Shown here piece by piece: positions 42,924-53,069 of a stretch of DNA of 64,000 nucleotides (the stretch's first letter is position 1; every line of letters begins with the position of its first letter). A program made the translations under genes and the position numbers. Under the pieces are notes generated by a model. That model made no database searches. It was not told where the DNA came from and saw only the letters and a list, made by a program, of their open reading frames with translations. Origin of the DNA: Viridothelium virens (lineage: Eukaryota; Ascomycota; Dothideomycetes; Trypetheliales; Trypetheliaceae); contig ML991792.1 in NCBI GenBank assembly GCA_010094025.1, positions 124,001 to 188,000 of the forward strand, written 5' to 3'.

Positions 42924-45279
42924 TCACCCGGCCACCCTCTCAATCCTTCTCCTCTTCGCCCTCAACCGCTCCGCCTCCGCATCCCTCTTCGCATTCCCAT
43001 ACATCATCCGCTCCAACGTCTTCCTCTTCCTCCGACTCATCATCGTCTTCCGCCGTTCCAAGTCCTCTGCCTCCTCCCTCCGCCTCCTCGCCGCCATCCT
43101 CTTCAACTCTTCACTCGTCTTCCCCTTCTTCTTCGCCTCCCCGTCCGCGTCCGCGCTCGGTGCCGGCAGCCCCGCAGCTTCGGCTTCGAGTTCGCGCTGG
43201 TGGAGGGAGGCAGCGGTGTCGGGCTCAGAGTCGAAGCCCGCCCAATCGTCGTCTTCTGCGTTCTCGCCTACAGTAGCGACAGCGGTGGAGGTGGCGGGTC
43301 GCGCAAAGTCGCCATCTCCTTCTCCTTCTTCTTCGTCCTCATCCTCATCAGAACCCGCGACCTCCATTCCCTCACCAACCTCGACATCTCCCTCCCAATC
43401 CAACATCGCGTTCTCAGCCTCCTCACCTTCCAACACTCCCACCACCTCCTCCTCACCATCCACCTCATCCACACCCCCCAATTCCGCCCCCCCTTCCGCT
43501 TCCGCTTCCATCCCCGCAATCGCCCTCTCGTCCTCCTCCGCCTCCGCAATCGCCGCCTCGCCATCCACTTCCTGCGCCTCAAGCGGCTGCGTCGGATCAT
43601 ACTGCCCTTTCCTCGGCTTAACCCAGGGGCTCAGATGCGGCGGCAGCGTCGTCCCCGGCGCATACAGGTCCGGTCGGAGGAGCTTGCCCGCATTGACGCA
43701 ATCCCAGACCCACTGCGGCTGGACATAAGTTCTGTTGGGATAACGCTGGTTTGGGCGTGGCGCCAAGGTGGGTTGCGCGTCGTCTGCGTCTGCGCCTGCG
43801 CCTGCATCTTTTTCGCCGTCGTTGTTGGTGTTGTTGGTATTGTTGGCGCCGTTGGCGATGTCTGTGGGGTCGTTGTCGTCGTGGTGCTCGGGTGGCAGGG
43901 CGGAGACGGGGAGAGGCGGGCGGTCGACGACTTGGTGCGTGATGCTGGGGTCGCTTTCGGCGGTGGTGAAGGCGCCGTCGCCGAGGACGGTGTCCCAGCC
44001 TACGCGTTTGCAGCCGAAGGCTTTGAGGAGGAATTCGAGCGGTTGGCGCGGAGTTTCGCGGGAGAGGTAGAAGGTGAATGGGGCGAAGAGGGAGGCTGCT
44101 TCGTTGCTGCTGACTTGTGGTTGGGGAAGGGTGTCGGCATCCTGGACGGCGGGTTCGAAGGTGTCGATTTCAGCAGTAAGTTCGGAGACTTCTAAGGGTG
44201 ATGGTTGTGGGGACCCTTCATGAGTTAGGGCAGAAGACTGATCTTCCAGCTCGTTAGAGGCGGCGAGACGATCGACTTCTGCTTGAGCTGCTGCTGAGCC
44301 GTCGGTCTCTTCAGAAGATCCATTGATACCGTTTGATATTCGACGTGGCTGTTGGGATTCCGTGAGGCCTTGACCTTCCAGAGTGAAAGCTCCAAGTTCG
44401 CCTCCACGATCATCGGCGTTGATATTGAATTTTGGCGGATATTTCAAACCTACGGATGTGTAGAGGCGGTAGTTGACGAAGCCGAGAAGTGTCGTATAGA
44501 ATTCAACGAACGTTCCCATAATCCGGAAATCGATATCCCCACTTGTCCGCTGAACAAACTTGTACGGCACAAGCCATAGTATGTCTTGTCCTTGTATTGT
44601 CGCTTGATAATAGATACCTTTGATCGATAGGAAGGACTTTCGTAGTGAGTGCGAAACTATCAGATAATGTTCAAATTCCAGGCACAGCCTTTGGCACAAT
44701 GCAACGGTCTTAGCAGGTACGGCGGAGGTGGAGGGAAGATTCGCGAAGAGGAACAGCATAGACAGTGCGTCATCTAGATCGCGGAGCGCATCGACAAACG
44801 TAGGATATCGCTCTTTGATGATATGGTCAAGAGCTATCCGTGGTGTGAGATTTTTCTCAAGCCGTGCTGCATCACCGATCTCGCCTCGGCCCAGGGCTCG
44901 TGCAATCTTCTTTGCTAAAGCCTTGTGCTCGCGGAATTTCTTAAGAAGAGGCTCGTGAAGTAGATATTGGACATCTCTCGTGTAGTAGAAAGTGGTTGAA
45001 GGCGTGGAGGATTTGGAGGCCTTCTTCTTGTTGCGTGGCTCTCGAGGATAAATTCCTTGATTGTATCAATATTAGCGACTTCGGTATTCAATCGAAGAAG
45101 AGGAAATCTACCCTTGAATATGCATAACCGTCTGAAGTCTGGCAGCGATATCTGGAGCTTGCGCACTGCCTGAGTTCTCGTAATGAAGTTTTTGGCTTGA
45201 CCAGATGTCCCTTAACGAAGTTAGTCGAGGAACCAGATTGAGCAACGCGGGATATACCTTTCTTCTTTATCCTCGCCAT
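42924..45279 (-). CDS. NOP7: Pescadillo homologue Nop7
   Basis: Three exons: 45279-45258, 45210-45112 and 45055-42924, 750 residues; introns of 47 and 56 nt near the 5' end. Splicing yields the Pescadillo N-domain: [60 protein letters not shown], and [20 protein letters not shown]. Next come [19 protein letters not shown] and [25 protein letters not shown] domain (about residues 330-500) includes [20 protein letters not shown] and ends [17 protein letters not shown], but has a long acidic/Asn-rich insert. The tail is acidic then a basic coiled coil ([20 protein letters not shown]). In yeast Nop7 forms the PeBoW complex with Erb1 and Ytm1 for 27S pre-rRNA processing. Confidence 0.95.
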
Positions 45280-45488
45280 GATGTCAAACTGCCTTCAGTG
45301 GGGGGGTTTTTTCATCCAAGCGCCACAGATGGAATTTCTCTCCACAAAGATCGATATCCTGTGGTCTGTGCTCACCTCCGCGGCGACACGGATCGACCTA
45401 CGAATCAATCTCACTAAATGACGAGAACGACTCAAGCTCACTGGATATCGTGACTCAAGAGATGTGGCGGTGACGTTGACATTTTCAA
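45280..45488. promoter_or_regulatory. Shared promoter of NOP7 and the PIG-U gene
   Basis: 209 bp between divergent start codons. A G7-T6 run (near 45300-45312) sits just upstream of NOP7. No known ribosome-biogenesis box could be named. Confidence 0.5.
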
Positions 45489-46999
45489 ATGGCCATTGAT
45501 CGCCGGAAAGCAGTCCTATATGGATCTGCGGCAGCTATTCGTCTCTTCTTATTTACCGTCTTCCCTTCTCTCCCTGATCTTTTAACTGGACGGGTTGAAA
45601 TCTCGACGCCGGTGACGAGCTTTAAGAGATGTGTGTGCTTATATGAAATTGCTCTACTCCAAATATACTGACAAGCGTCTCAAATGCAGTGCAAGAAGGC
45701 TTATTCCTCTACACGCACAATGTCTCTCCTTACGATGGCGGCGTCTTTCACCAAGTATGATGGGTTGCAGCCTATTTGAAAACCTCATGTCTGACAGCTC
45801 TACAGGCGCCGCTTTTGCTTCCTCTATTCTCCTTACTTCCAGACCTAAAGCAATATCCCTTTGCGACCAATGTTCTATACACGGCGGTCGATTTGCTTTG
45901 CGCGAATGCACTCATGGAGTTGGCACAGACCGGTCAAGCGACATCGTCACGTTATTTCACATCGCCTAGAAAAAGGATGACATGGAGTGCGGTCTCAATT
46001 GGCGCCAGGTGAGACACGAAAGCATAGCTGCTTAAAGATTTGGGTTGAACTAATCTAACTTTCACCAGCTTTCTCTTCAACCCTTTTACTATCCTAACCT
46101 GTCTGGCCCGACCTACCAGCGTCTTCACCAATCTCTTCATTACTCTCGCTACCACAAAGGCCGCGCAAGGAGCTACTTCGACATACATCATTGCTCTCTC
46201 GTTCGCCTCCTACCTCTCGCTCTATCCCGTTCTCCTCTTCCCACCCCTAGCTATCCTCTGCTATGATCGCCAAGCCTCCCTGACAACCAAAACCGATAGA
46301 TCTTCCAGTCCCATTACTTTCACAATTACCCACGTTAGTGCTCTTGCGGCCGGTATTGGTGCTCTTCTCTACCTATCCTATTTCCTCACTGGCTTTTCTT
46401 GGGAATTCATCCCCTCCACCTACGGCGTGCAGCTGCTTCTCCCTGACCTCACTCCTAACGTGGGACTTTGGTGGTACTTTTTCACTGAAATGTTCGACAG
46501 CTTCCGAGAGTTCTTTCTGGGCGTCTTCTGGCTGCATATGGCGTCGTATGTCGGTGGACTGAGCTTCCGTCTCAGAAACCAGCCGTTGTTCGTTGTAACA
46601 ACCTTATTAGGCATTTTTGCGGTGTACCAGCCATACCCAAGCATTTCGGACACGAGTCTATATTTTGCATTTCTCGCCCTGTATCGACATATTATACCAT
46701 GTAAGTGTCGTCTCCATTCCCATTCACTGATTCAGACGCTGATCTTGGCGGCAACAACAGTAATGCGGTATTCGTTCTTCCTTGTTGCAGCATTGCTGTA
46801 TGCATCGTTTCTGGGCCCGGCGTTCTACTACTTGTGGGTATATGCTGGATCCGGGAATGCCAACTTCTTCTATGCCATCACTCTTGTTTGGAGTCTAGGC
46901 CTATCCTTCATCGTCGCGGATTCACTCTATGCAGTTCTACGGGACGAGTGGGAGGTGGAACGGCCGGAGATGCGAGGAAAAGAAGCCAGGCAAATATAG
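45489..46999 (+). CDS. GAB1: GPI transamidase subunit PIG-U (Gab1/Cdc91)
   Basis: Five exons: 45489-45630, 45690-45754, 45806-46008, 46069-46700 and 46761-46999, 426 residues; introns 51-60 nt. The multi-spanning protein shows PIG-U landmarks: TPVTSFKR-LQEGLFLYTHNVSPYDGGVFHQ, then APLLLPLFSLLPD after splice 2, SFLFNPFTILTCLARPT, the lumenal segment GFSWEFIPSTYGVQLLLPDL, NVGLWWYFFTEMFDSFREFF, and near the end FLGPAFYYLWVYAGSGNANF with YAITLVWSLGLSFIVAD. PIG-U works with Gpi8, Gaa1, Gpi16 and Gpi17 to attach GPI anchors to proteins in the ER. Intron 4 is 60 nt and in frame, so retention would insert 20 residues without a stop. Its stop is only 40 bp from that of the NAA40-like gene. Confidence 0.93.
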
Positions 47000-47039
47000 C
47001 TCATTCGAATTATCAATTTACATTCCTGGTCTCCGTGCC

Positions 47040-47732
47040 TCAGACCGCCTTTGACATGATAATGTAGTCCGGCCTCTTGACGACACCATTTCTCAAAATC
47101 TTCGGTGCTGGACTATACTCGTCGTCTGTATATCCTATCTTCCGGTAGAAACTCTCAGCGGCTTCGTTTGACGTGAACACTGTCAACATGACTTTCTCTA
47201 GGCCAACTTTACTCGCAATCTCTTCGGCATAGTGCATAAGTTTTCTACCTATGCCATGCTTACGTAGACAGGGCCCAAGATGGATCTCGTAGATATAAAG
47301 TACCTCGTAATCATCTTCCTCGGTGATCATGAATGAAAGGAACCCCTCCACTACAGCTTTGTCAGATGCCTTATCATCGGAAGCCTGCGCTCCCTCATTC
47401 TGTAGCAAATTGTCCTGCTGCACAAGTAGATAACGCATGTCCTTGTCGCTCATTTCTTGCTCCTTAGCCTTTGGTTTCCAGCCTCGAGACGATGATTTGT
47501 AGGCCGCCGCCGAAGTAAGCTCGACAAGTTTGAAACAGGCCATTGATTCGGCCTGTGAGAGTTCTTCGGCGTAGCGAAAGTTGACTCCATAAGCTTTACT
47601 CTCTATGGCAAAGAGAGAAAGCTTGGCAGGAAGGTACTTGCAGGAGAAGGTCGCCGAAGAGAAATGATTTGTAACTTCAACAATCGGTTGATCTCGCTCC
47701 TCTTTGATGTGAGAGGATTGTAAGACGCCCAT
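47040..47732 (-). CDS. NAT4: N-alpha-acetyltransferase NatD (Naa40/Nat4)
   Basis: Single exon, 230 residues. GNAT fold with acetyl-CoA loop RKHGIGRKLM at about 157-166. NatD-type landmarks are MACFKLVELTSAAAYKSSSRGW with KPKAKEQEM, MRYLLVQQ, VEGFLSFMI, EVLYIYEIHLGPCLRKHG, VGLEKVMLTVFTSNEAAESF and the end RPDYIIMSKAV. Family enzymes acetylate the N-terminal Ser of histones H2A and H4. An acidic/Gln insert (about 106-126) follows the first strands. The tail-to-tail spacing with PIG-U is 40 bp, so the two mRNAs almost surely overlap at their 3' ends. Confidence 0.92.
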   Translation of the reverse strand: MGVLQSSHIKEERDQPIVEVTNHFSSATFSCKYLPAKLSLFAIESKAYGVNFRYAEELSQAESMACFKLVELTSAAAYKSSSRGWKPKAKEQEMSDKDMRYLLVQQDNLLQNEGAQASDDKASDKAVVEGFLSFMITEEDDYEVLYIYEIHLGPCLRKHGIGRKLMHYAEEIASKVGLEKVMLTVFTSNEAAESFYRKIGYTDDEYSPAPKILRNGVVKRPDYIIMSKAV

Positions 47733-47965
47733 ACTTTGTGAACAGATTTGAGCGGTACATAAAGCTGTGGGTGTATAAATCGATTGTAGTAAGTGTGTCG
47801 CGCTTCAGAGGACGCGCCGAGTCGTGACCGCGTTCTGAGATTAATCGATCGAATGACGTCAGACTTTATGGCCCGTTTTTCCTAGGCCCTTTTCCCCATT
47901 GAATGATAAGAACAAAGGCATTTAAGTTGTAGGTCTAGTGCTGAGGAGAGAGCTAGCTGCAGGTA
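47733..47965. promoter_or_regulatory. Shared promoter of NAT4 and the LYRM2-like gene
   Basis: 233 bp between divergent start codons. TTAATCGATCGAATGACGTCA around 47841-47861 includes TGACGTCA, a perfect 8-bp CRE/ATF palindrome roughly central to the promoter; binding by a bZIP factor is an inference. Confidence 0.5.
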
Positions 47966-48522
47966 ATGAGGTTTGGGCGTCTCAATTCGTCCCTACAGGC
48001 CCGCAGGGCCTATGCCACGGTCCAAAACTCGCGCCCTTCGCGGTTGAAGAGTAATGTAGTTGATCTCGATCACGTACGCATAGAGAGGAAGAAGAGGGGC
48101 TTGAAGACATTACTAATAGATCGCCAGTTCCTCCAAAGGCAACGCGCTCTGGCACTGTGGAGGGATATTGTACGTGCTATTCGATGTAGGATAAAATCCT
48201 CGGATCAGATTCACCATGAGTTCTAATGTGATGGTGCTAGCGGTTCCGAACTCCTCCACGAAATATGAACTCCGGCGATACGCCAGAGCAGAGTTTGAAC
48301 GGAACAAGCAAGTGACAGATATCGTACGTTGATTGCAGCGTTCTTTCAAGATATTCTTGCTATAAAGTAGCTCACATAATTCAGGCCCATATCCGCTATC
48401 TCATCTCGGTATGAAAAGGGATCACACGCTATTTATGCATACTTCGTCTTCTGACACCAGGACAGACGGGGAAGACCGAATTCGACGGAATGAAGAGATA
48501 CATTGAAGAGCAGGCTCAATAG
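47966..48522 (+). CDS. LYR-motif protein, LYRM2-like
   Basis: Four exons: 47966-48185, 48241-48323, 48385-48408 and 48466-48522, 127 residues; introns 55, 61 and 57 nt. Exon 3 is a 24-nt micro-exon coding AHIRYLIS. The spliced protein follows LYRM2: DRQFLQRQRALALWRDIVRA, then IRSVPNSSTKYELRRYARAE with FERNKQVTDI, then AHIRYLIS-TGKTEFDGMKRY. The LYR triplet is LWR here. The basic N-terminus (about 30 residues) fits mitochondrial import. LYR proteins bind acyl carrier protein and help assemble or tune mitochondrial complexes; LYRM2 is tied to complex I. The last acceptor was placed at GACAG because this restores TGKTEF. Confidence 0.85.
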
Positions 48523-49136
48523 TCAAACCACCAGTGGCGGTTGGATATCTTCCAAGCTGGACAGAGGTTGCTCAAGGCACTTCAAAGGAGCGCTTTGGAC
48601 TTCTCATGAGTAGACACTGCTTCTGCTATCCTAACGTCTTTCTTTGTAGATTAGAAATGGTAGAATTGACCAAATGTAAATGAGGACCGCTCTACGGAGC
48701 AATGATTATTGGATCCTCACTCAGCATCTGCTAAACCTCTAGATTGGCGTTCTGCATCACACCGTGAGAATGAGTCTTCGACTCAATAGAAGACAAGGAC
48801 ACATACTAAAACAAAGGACAGTCTAGTAGTCAATCACATAGAAAGGCGGGAATGTACCTTATACCCTGGTGTATGAACTTGGAAGGTTTAGCGGTTGATT
48901 CAAGCTATTACTTAAGCGATTCACATGCATCAACTTAGTGGCTGCCCGCCGGTGAACTTGCAGAATCCAGGACGCCATTACCCCGAAATCTTTCCAGAAG
49001 CAATAATTCAAACGCCATACGCCATCAGCCCGCCTGAGAGCCCAAGCCTAGATCCAAAAGCCTTTGAGCATCATGAGACGGCCCTACTCCACATCATGCT
49101 TCCAAAAATCATAGCATTTCAGCTGATGCCTAAGTC
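48523..49136. other. Intergenic gap, nothing recognised
   Basis: No coding or RNA features beyond the expected 3' end of the LYRM2-like gene and the promoter of the large gene starting at 49137. Confidence 0.5.
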
Positions 49137-52100
49137 ATGTCCGGCCGCGCCAGAGATAGGGCGGCCAGGTCTTCTACTTCCTCTCCACCCTCCGTTGCCT
49201 CTTCCTCTACCGTGAGCTCGAGATTAGTACGCAAATCCCAAGAAGTCGGGGGACCCGTCGGCATCGCTGGACGCAAACAATCGCCTGGGAAATTGGGCTG
49301 GCAGACTGCGCCTCCTCAGAACGATGAGCAATATCTACAGGCAAGAGGCTATCTTGATAATAGCGCAATAACCACAAGTACATTGCGGCAAGATCAAAAC
49401 CGAAAAAGTGGAGGATTCCTGTTGTCGCCGGCCTTCAATGCCAAGCAGCGCCTTCCCACTGAGCCATCGACGCAGAGCCATGCTGGCAAGGGCAAAGGGC
49501 GAGCAGACGGCGCCTTGTCTGCTAGTGGACAGAGCATAGGAGGAGATTCTTCTCATCATTCAAGCAATGGACCCGACACCCGCTCTTCCGACAAACGGCA
49601 TTCGCAATTCGCCCAGCTCAGGCATAGCAACTCAGGAGCAGAACAACAGTCTGGAAGAACAAATGGCACAATTGGAATGGGAGCAAATGGAGCCAATGTT
49701 GGCGGAGACCTACAGGGAATGCGAAAGATAAGAAGTACGGACAAGACACGTCATGCAAGTCAAGCTTCGCCTCTTCGACAGCCTGGCATGGACCCAACAG
49801 AAATCGTAAACATGGCACTGAATCTGAGCGAGAGTCGGCGGAGACATTTGAGCGCTGGAAGGCTTGCCTCGATGCCTATCTCTAGTGGAAGACGGGTCGC
49901 TTCTGCTGGCCTGCCACAGCCCAATTTTCCCCTTCAGGGAAGCTATCGAGCCAACGAGTCAGGGAACCTTCTTCAACAGCATCTCCAAAAACAGGTGTAC
50001 TCCTCGCGGGGAGTCTCTCCCGCAAGCGCAAGACCGGATTCATACGTTTCCACCGGTTCCAATACATCCACACCCCTCGACCTGTCATCTGATTCTCCTG
50101 TGGCCTTTGACCAACCAATAGGATATGGCTTCCATTTTTCCGCTGGAACAATTGCTCGAGCAGAAAAGGCTCGTAAAGCCATCGAATTATCAATTGAATT
50201 CAGGCGACTCTTACAATTTCTTCCCCCACTGCAACCCGATTCATCTCTACCGAGCAACAATATGGTGACAACCACCAGTCACCCAGGATCAGCAACTGTT
50301 GAAGTCAGCAGAGTCTCCTCTCATGCCGATCAAGAGCGTCCCCTTGGTCGATCCTACAATCCTCTACAATTGATTCGTAATCGAAAGGTTAGAGCTCGAG
50401 AGCGCAGGCAACTTGACCTGGATGCAGGGATGTGGGATGATGTGGAAATGGCAAAATGCTGGATAGACACTGTGGAGGAACAGTCTCGGTGTCCAGGCTA
50501 TCGCATGCAAGATTCTGTCGCGCTTCCCGAATTGGATTATGAAATACATAATAAAGGCCCAAAAGAACAACAAACGGGACTGTCAGCGAAAACAAAAAGG
50601 ACGAGGCTGGACTGGACATTCCAGCCTTGCGAGGCCTTTGCAGATGCTTACTGGATGGAACGTGGTGATAACAAAAGCTCTATTGAAGATAGGCATGGGC
50701 ACAAATTGTTTCCTGACTACAAATCTCCGTCCGTTAAAGATTTCTCCATCGACACTCAGTCTGCCCATGATATGCGACACAAGCGTAAAGACTATGCTGA
50801 GCCTATGAGTGCATCTTCCTCTATAGCTTCACCAGATGCTCGTGAAGACACAAGAGGTCGCACCCACAAACGACGGAATTTCCTTCATTTACCGATCCAC
50901 GATACACATGGCAAATTCAAAAGAAGATCGTGGCATCGCAGCCCAAGTAGATCAAGCACTTCCACAAATCTCTCAAGCTCCGAAGAAGAAGGTAGTGGAG
51001 GCAATAAGAACCCAACGATCAAGATTTCCGCTAAGGATGAGGATACTGGTCCGTTGGCAAGGCACATGGATACTCTCATGCAATCGGAAAAAGCAGAGGC
51101 TACGGGTATCTCACCGATATCCCCAGACCATTGGGATAGCCAGCAGGCGAGACGTCCGATATCCAATCGATTTGACAATCATATAGACTCATCTACGACA
51201 GGTGACTCGGCCAGTCCGCGGGATCACCGTCACTGGCCAACGTCGAAATTCTTTGAGTTTCCCAAAAGGCCAAAACGCGGAGTTAAAGAAGACACAGACC
51301 GACAGCCTCGATCGTCACTTGATACGCTTGATTCGACTGCGCCGAACAGTCCCAATTTCAAACATTCTATGCCAGGGATAAGCATGGACCTGTCTCCCCC
51401 ATCGACAGCTGTGGATGGCACGGCGAACAAGCACAAAAAGCCAAAATTCTCCTTTCTTCATCACGGCGATGACAAAGCAAAGTACAATATCGAATCAAAT
51501 GACTTTGCAGTCTCGTCTCAAGGGAAACACGCGTCCCGGCTTTCTGCTGATGAAACGCGTGTACAGAATCGCTCCAGTCTCGAGGTTCCTAGACCTACAA
51601 GGCTACGGCATGTTCGTTCGCGGACTGCAGACGAGAGCTCATCTCTTCGCGATGCTAAGGATCGCATCGCCGAGAAAGAGTTGGATGAAGACAGAGAGCC
51701 TCCTTCTGCAGTCGAGCGATTTTTTAAGAGCAGCCGTATGAGAGATCTAGTCCGCTCAGAAGGGTCAAAGCTCAGCGATCGTATTAGAAGGAACAATGCT
51801 TCCAACGATGGCTCGAAGGCAACTGAGGACTCTGTCGGCCTGGCTGACGTCTCGCCATATACTTCAGAAGAGGAAGGCGATATGCCACAGCGAGAATCAA
51901 AACCTCGCCCCTTCCCGGTCTATGATGAGACAACTGAAACGGATGACGAAAAGCAAGTCGGTCGTCGTGAACCGCAGTATCATATGGCAAATCTGCCTTC
52001 GTTCAAACACTCTTCTGCTCTTGAGAAGATCAGCACGGTGGGCTCAACATCAGCGCAGGTAGACGATCCAATTTCAAGCCAGCAACGCTTACATAGGGAG

Positions 52101-53069
52101 CGAAGCCGATCGCAGCGTTTCAATCGACTAGCGCCACCAAAAATCGATCTCAGCAACATCAGCCGCTCCTCTTCGCCAGGGCTCACGCGACCAGAGCAGA
52201 ATGGAGGGGGACCAGATGGAAGCAGGCTCCACGACCGTAGATCCAGTCTCGGATCTTCTCAATCTCGCTCTCGATCACCTGGCGCGAGTCGAGACTATCC
52301 CAAGGGTGTGCGTCATACAGAAAGGCTGGGGTCGCGGAAACCGCCCACTGGCCTTTCGAACGTGCCTATTACAGGACCCGAGGCCAGCCGTTCATCGAGC
52401 AACTCCAGGTCTCGAATTGGCAGTCGACACTGGAGCATTACCGACAAAGCGCAGGAGCCCCACACCGTCGTCAACAAGCGCGAGATAGCGCGCATGGAAG
52501 CTCTCTTCCTCTCAAGCGGCATCAAGGCGAAAGAAATCACTCGCCGGGCGCTGACGCCACGGCCAGAAACGCCGCAGTTCCTTGTCAAGGCTGCGGAAGT
52601 GGCGAACGAGCCCCTGTACCCTGTGGCTCGAAAAGAAGAACACGTGCTTGCTGCTCGCATACTCTCGACGCATCTGGAAAGGACGTCGAAGGATATCGAG
52701 GGCAGCATCCAACGCTTCCGAGAGCGAGATGTGCAGAATCTGCGCTCGGAGCTTCATGAGGTCCGGATGAGAGTCGCGGACGAGCTGACGCCGCTTGTGC
52801 TCAATAAGGCGGATGAGGCGGATGCTTTTACTGCTGAGCTTACGTCGAGGCATACATTGGATATCAAGCAGCTAAATGATTATATTGAGCTGATGAAGAG
52901 ACAGCGATGGAGGCGGTTGCGGTGGGTACGAAGAGCAGGGTTTACCATCCTTGAGTGGATGCTACTGGGTTTTATGTGGTGGGTCTGGTTGATTGTGGTA
53001 GTGATCAAATCAGTCAAAACTGTTGTCGTGGGATTTGTAAATGGTATTCGTTGGATCCTGTGGCTTTGA
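49137..53069 (+). CDS. Giant, mostly disordered protein with C-terminal membrane anchor
   Basis: Single exon, 1310 residues, no intron. The first 300 residues are Ser/Gln/Gly-rich (ASSSTVSSRLVRKSQEVGGP). A short conserved-looking block lies near 330-365 (IGYGFHFSAGTIARAEKARK then AIELSIEFRRLLQFLPPLQP) and another near 410-500 (RARERRQLDLDAGMWDDVEM; TFQPCEAFADAYWMERGD). The middle is charged and low-complexity with many SP/TP and RRxS sites. Near 1120-1260 long helices predict a coiled coil (STHLERTSKDIEGSIQRFRE; QLNDYIELMKRQRWRRLRWV). The last 45 residues are hydrophobic with two likely spans (ILEWMLLGFMWWVWLIVVVI and VVGFVNGIRWILWL). So it is anchored by its C-terminus with the bulk in the cytosol. 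I know no function; a membrane-contact or cortex scaffold is only a guess. Confidence 0.85.
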   Translation: MSGRARDRAARSSTSSPPSVASSSTVSSRLVRKSQEVGGPVGIAGRKQSPGKLGWQTAPPQNDEQYLQARGYLDNSAITTSTLRQDQNRKSGGFLLSPAFNAKQRLPTEPSTQSHAGKGKGRADGALSASGQSIGGDSSHHSSNGPDTRSSDKRHSQFAQLRHSNSGAEQQSGRTNGTIGMGANGANVGGDLQGMRKIRSTDKTRHASQASPLRQPGMDPTEIVNMALNLSESRRRHLSAGRLASMPISSGRRVASAGLPQPNFPLQGSYRANESGNLLQQHLQKQVYSSRGVSPASARPDSYVSTGSNTSTPLDLSSDSPVAFDQPIGYGFHFSAGTIARAEKARKAIELSIEFRRLLQFLPPLQPDSSLPSNNMVTTTSHPGSATVEVSRVSSHADQERPLGRSYNPLQLIRNRKVRARERRQLDLDAGMWDDVEMAKCWIDTVEEQSRCPGYRMQDSVALPELDYEIHNKGPKEQQTGLSAKTKRTRLDWTFQPCEAFADAYWMERGDNKSSIEDRHGHKLFPDYKSPSVKDFSIDTQSAHDMRHKRKDYAEPMSASSSIASPDAREDTRGRTHKRRNFLHLPIHDTHGKFKRRSWHRSPSRSSTSTNLSSSEEEGSGGNKNPTIKISAKDEDTGPLARHMDTLMQSEKAEATGISPISPDHWDSQQARRPISNRFDNHIDSSTTGDSASPRDHRHWPTSKFFEFPKRPKRGVKEDTDRQPRSSLDTLDSTAPNSPNFKHSMPGISMDLSPPSTAVDGTANKHKKPKFSFLHHGDDKAKYNIESNDFAVSSQGKHASRLSADETRVQNRSSLEVPRPTRLRHVRSRTADESSSLRDAKDRIAEKELDEDREPPSAVERFFKSSRMRDLVRSEGSKLSDRIRRNNASNDGSKATEDSVGLADVSPYTSEEEGDMPQRESKPRPFPVYDETTETDDEKQVGRREPQYHMANLPSFKHSSALEKISTVGSTSAQVDDPISSQQRLHRERSRSQRFNRLAPPKIDLSNISRSSSPGLTRPEQNGGGPDGSRLHDRRSSLGSSQSRSRSPGASRDYPKGVRHTERLGSRKPPTGLSNVPITGPEASRSSSNSRSRIGSRHWSITDKAQEPHTVVNKREIARMEALFLSSGIKAKEITRRALTPRPETPQFLVKAAEVANEPLYPVARKEEHVLAARILSTHLERTSKDIEGSIQRFRERDVQNLRSELHEVRMRVADELTPLVLNKADEADAFTAELTSRHTLDIKQLNDYIELMKRQRWRRLRWVRRAGFTILEWMLLGFMWWVWLIVVVIKSVKTVVVGFVNGIRWILWL

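Noticed and set aside
43200-44195. A 331-codon plus-strand frame opposite NOP7
   Set aside because: It is antisense to the acidic low-complexity part of NOP7; composition explains the absence of stops.
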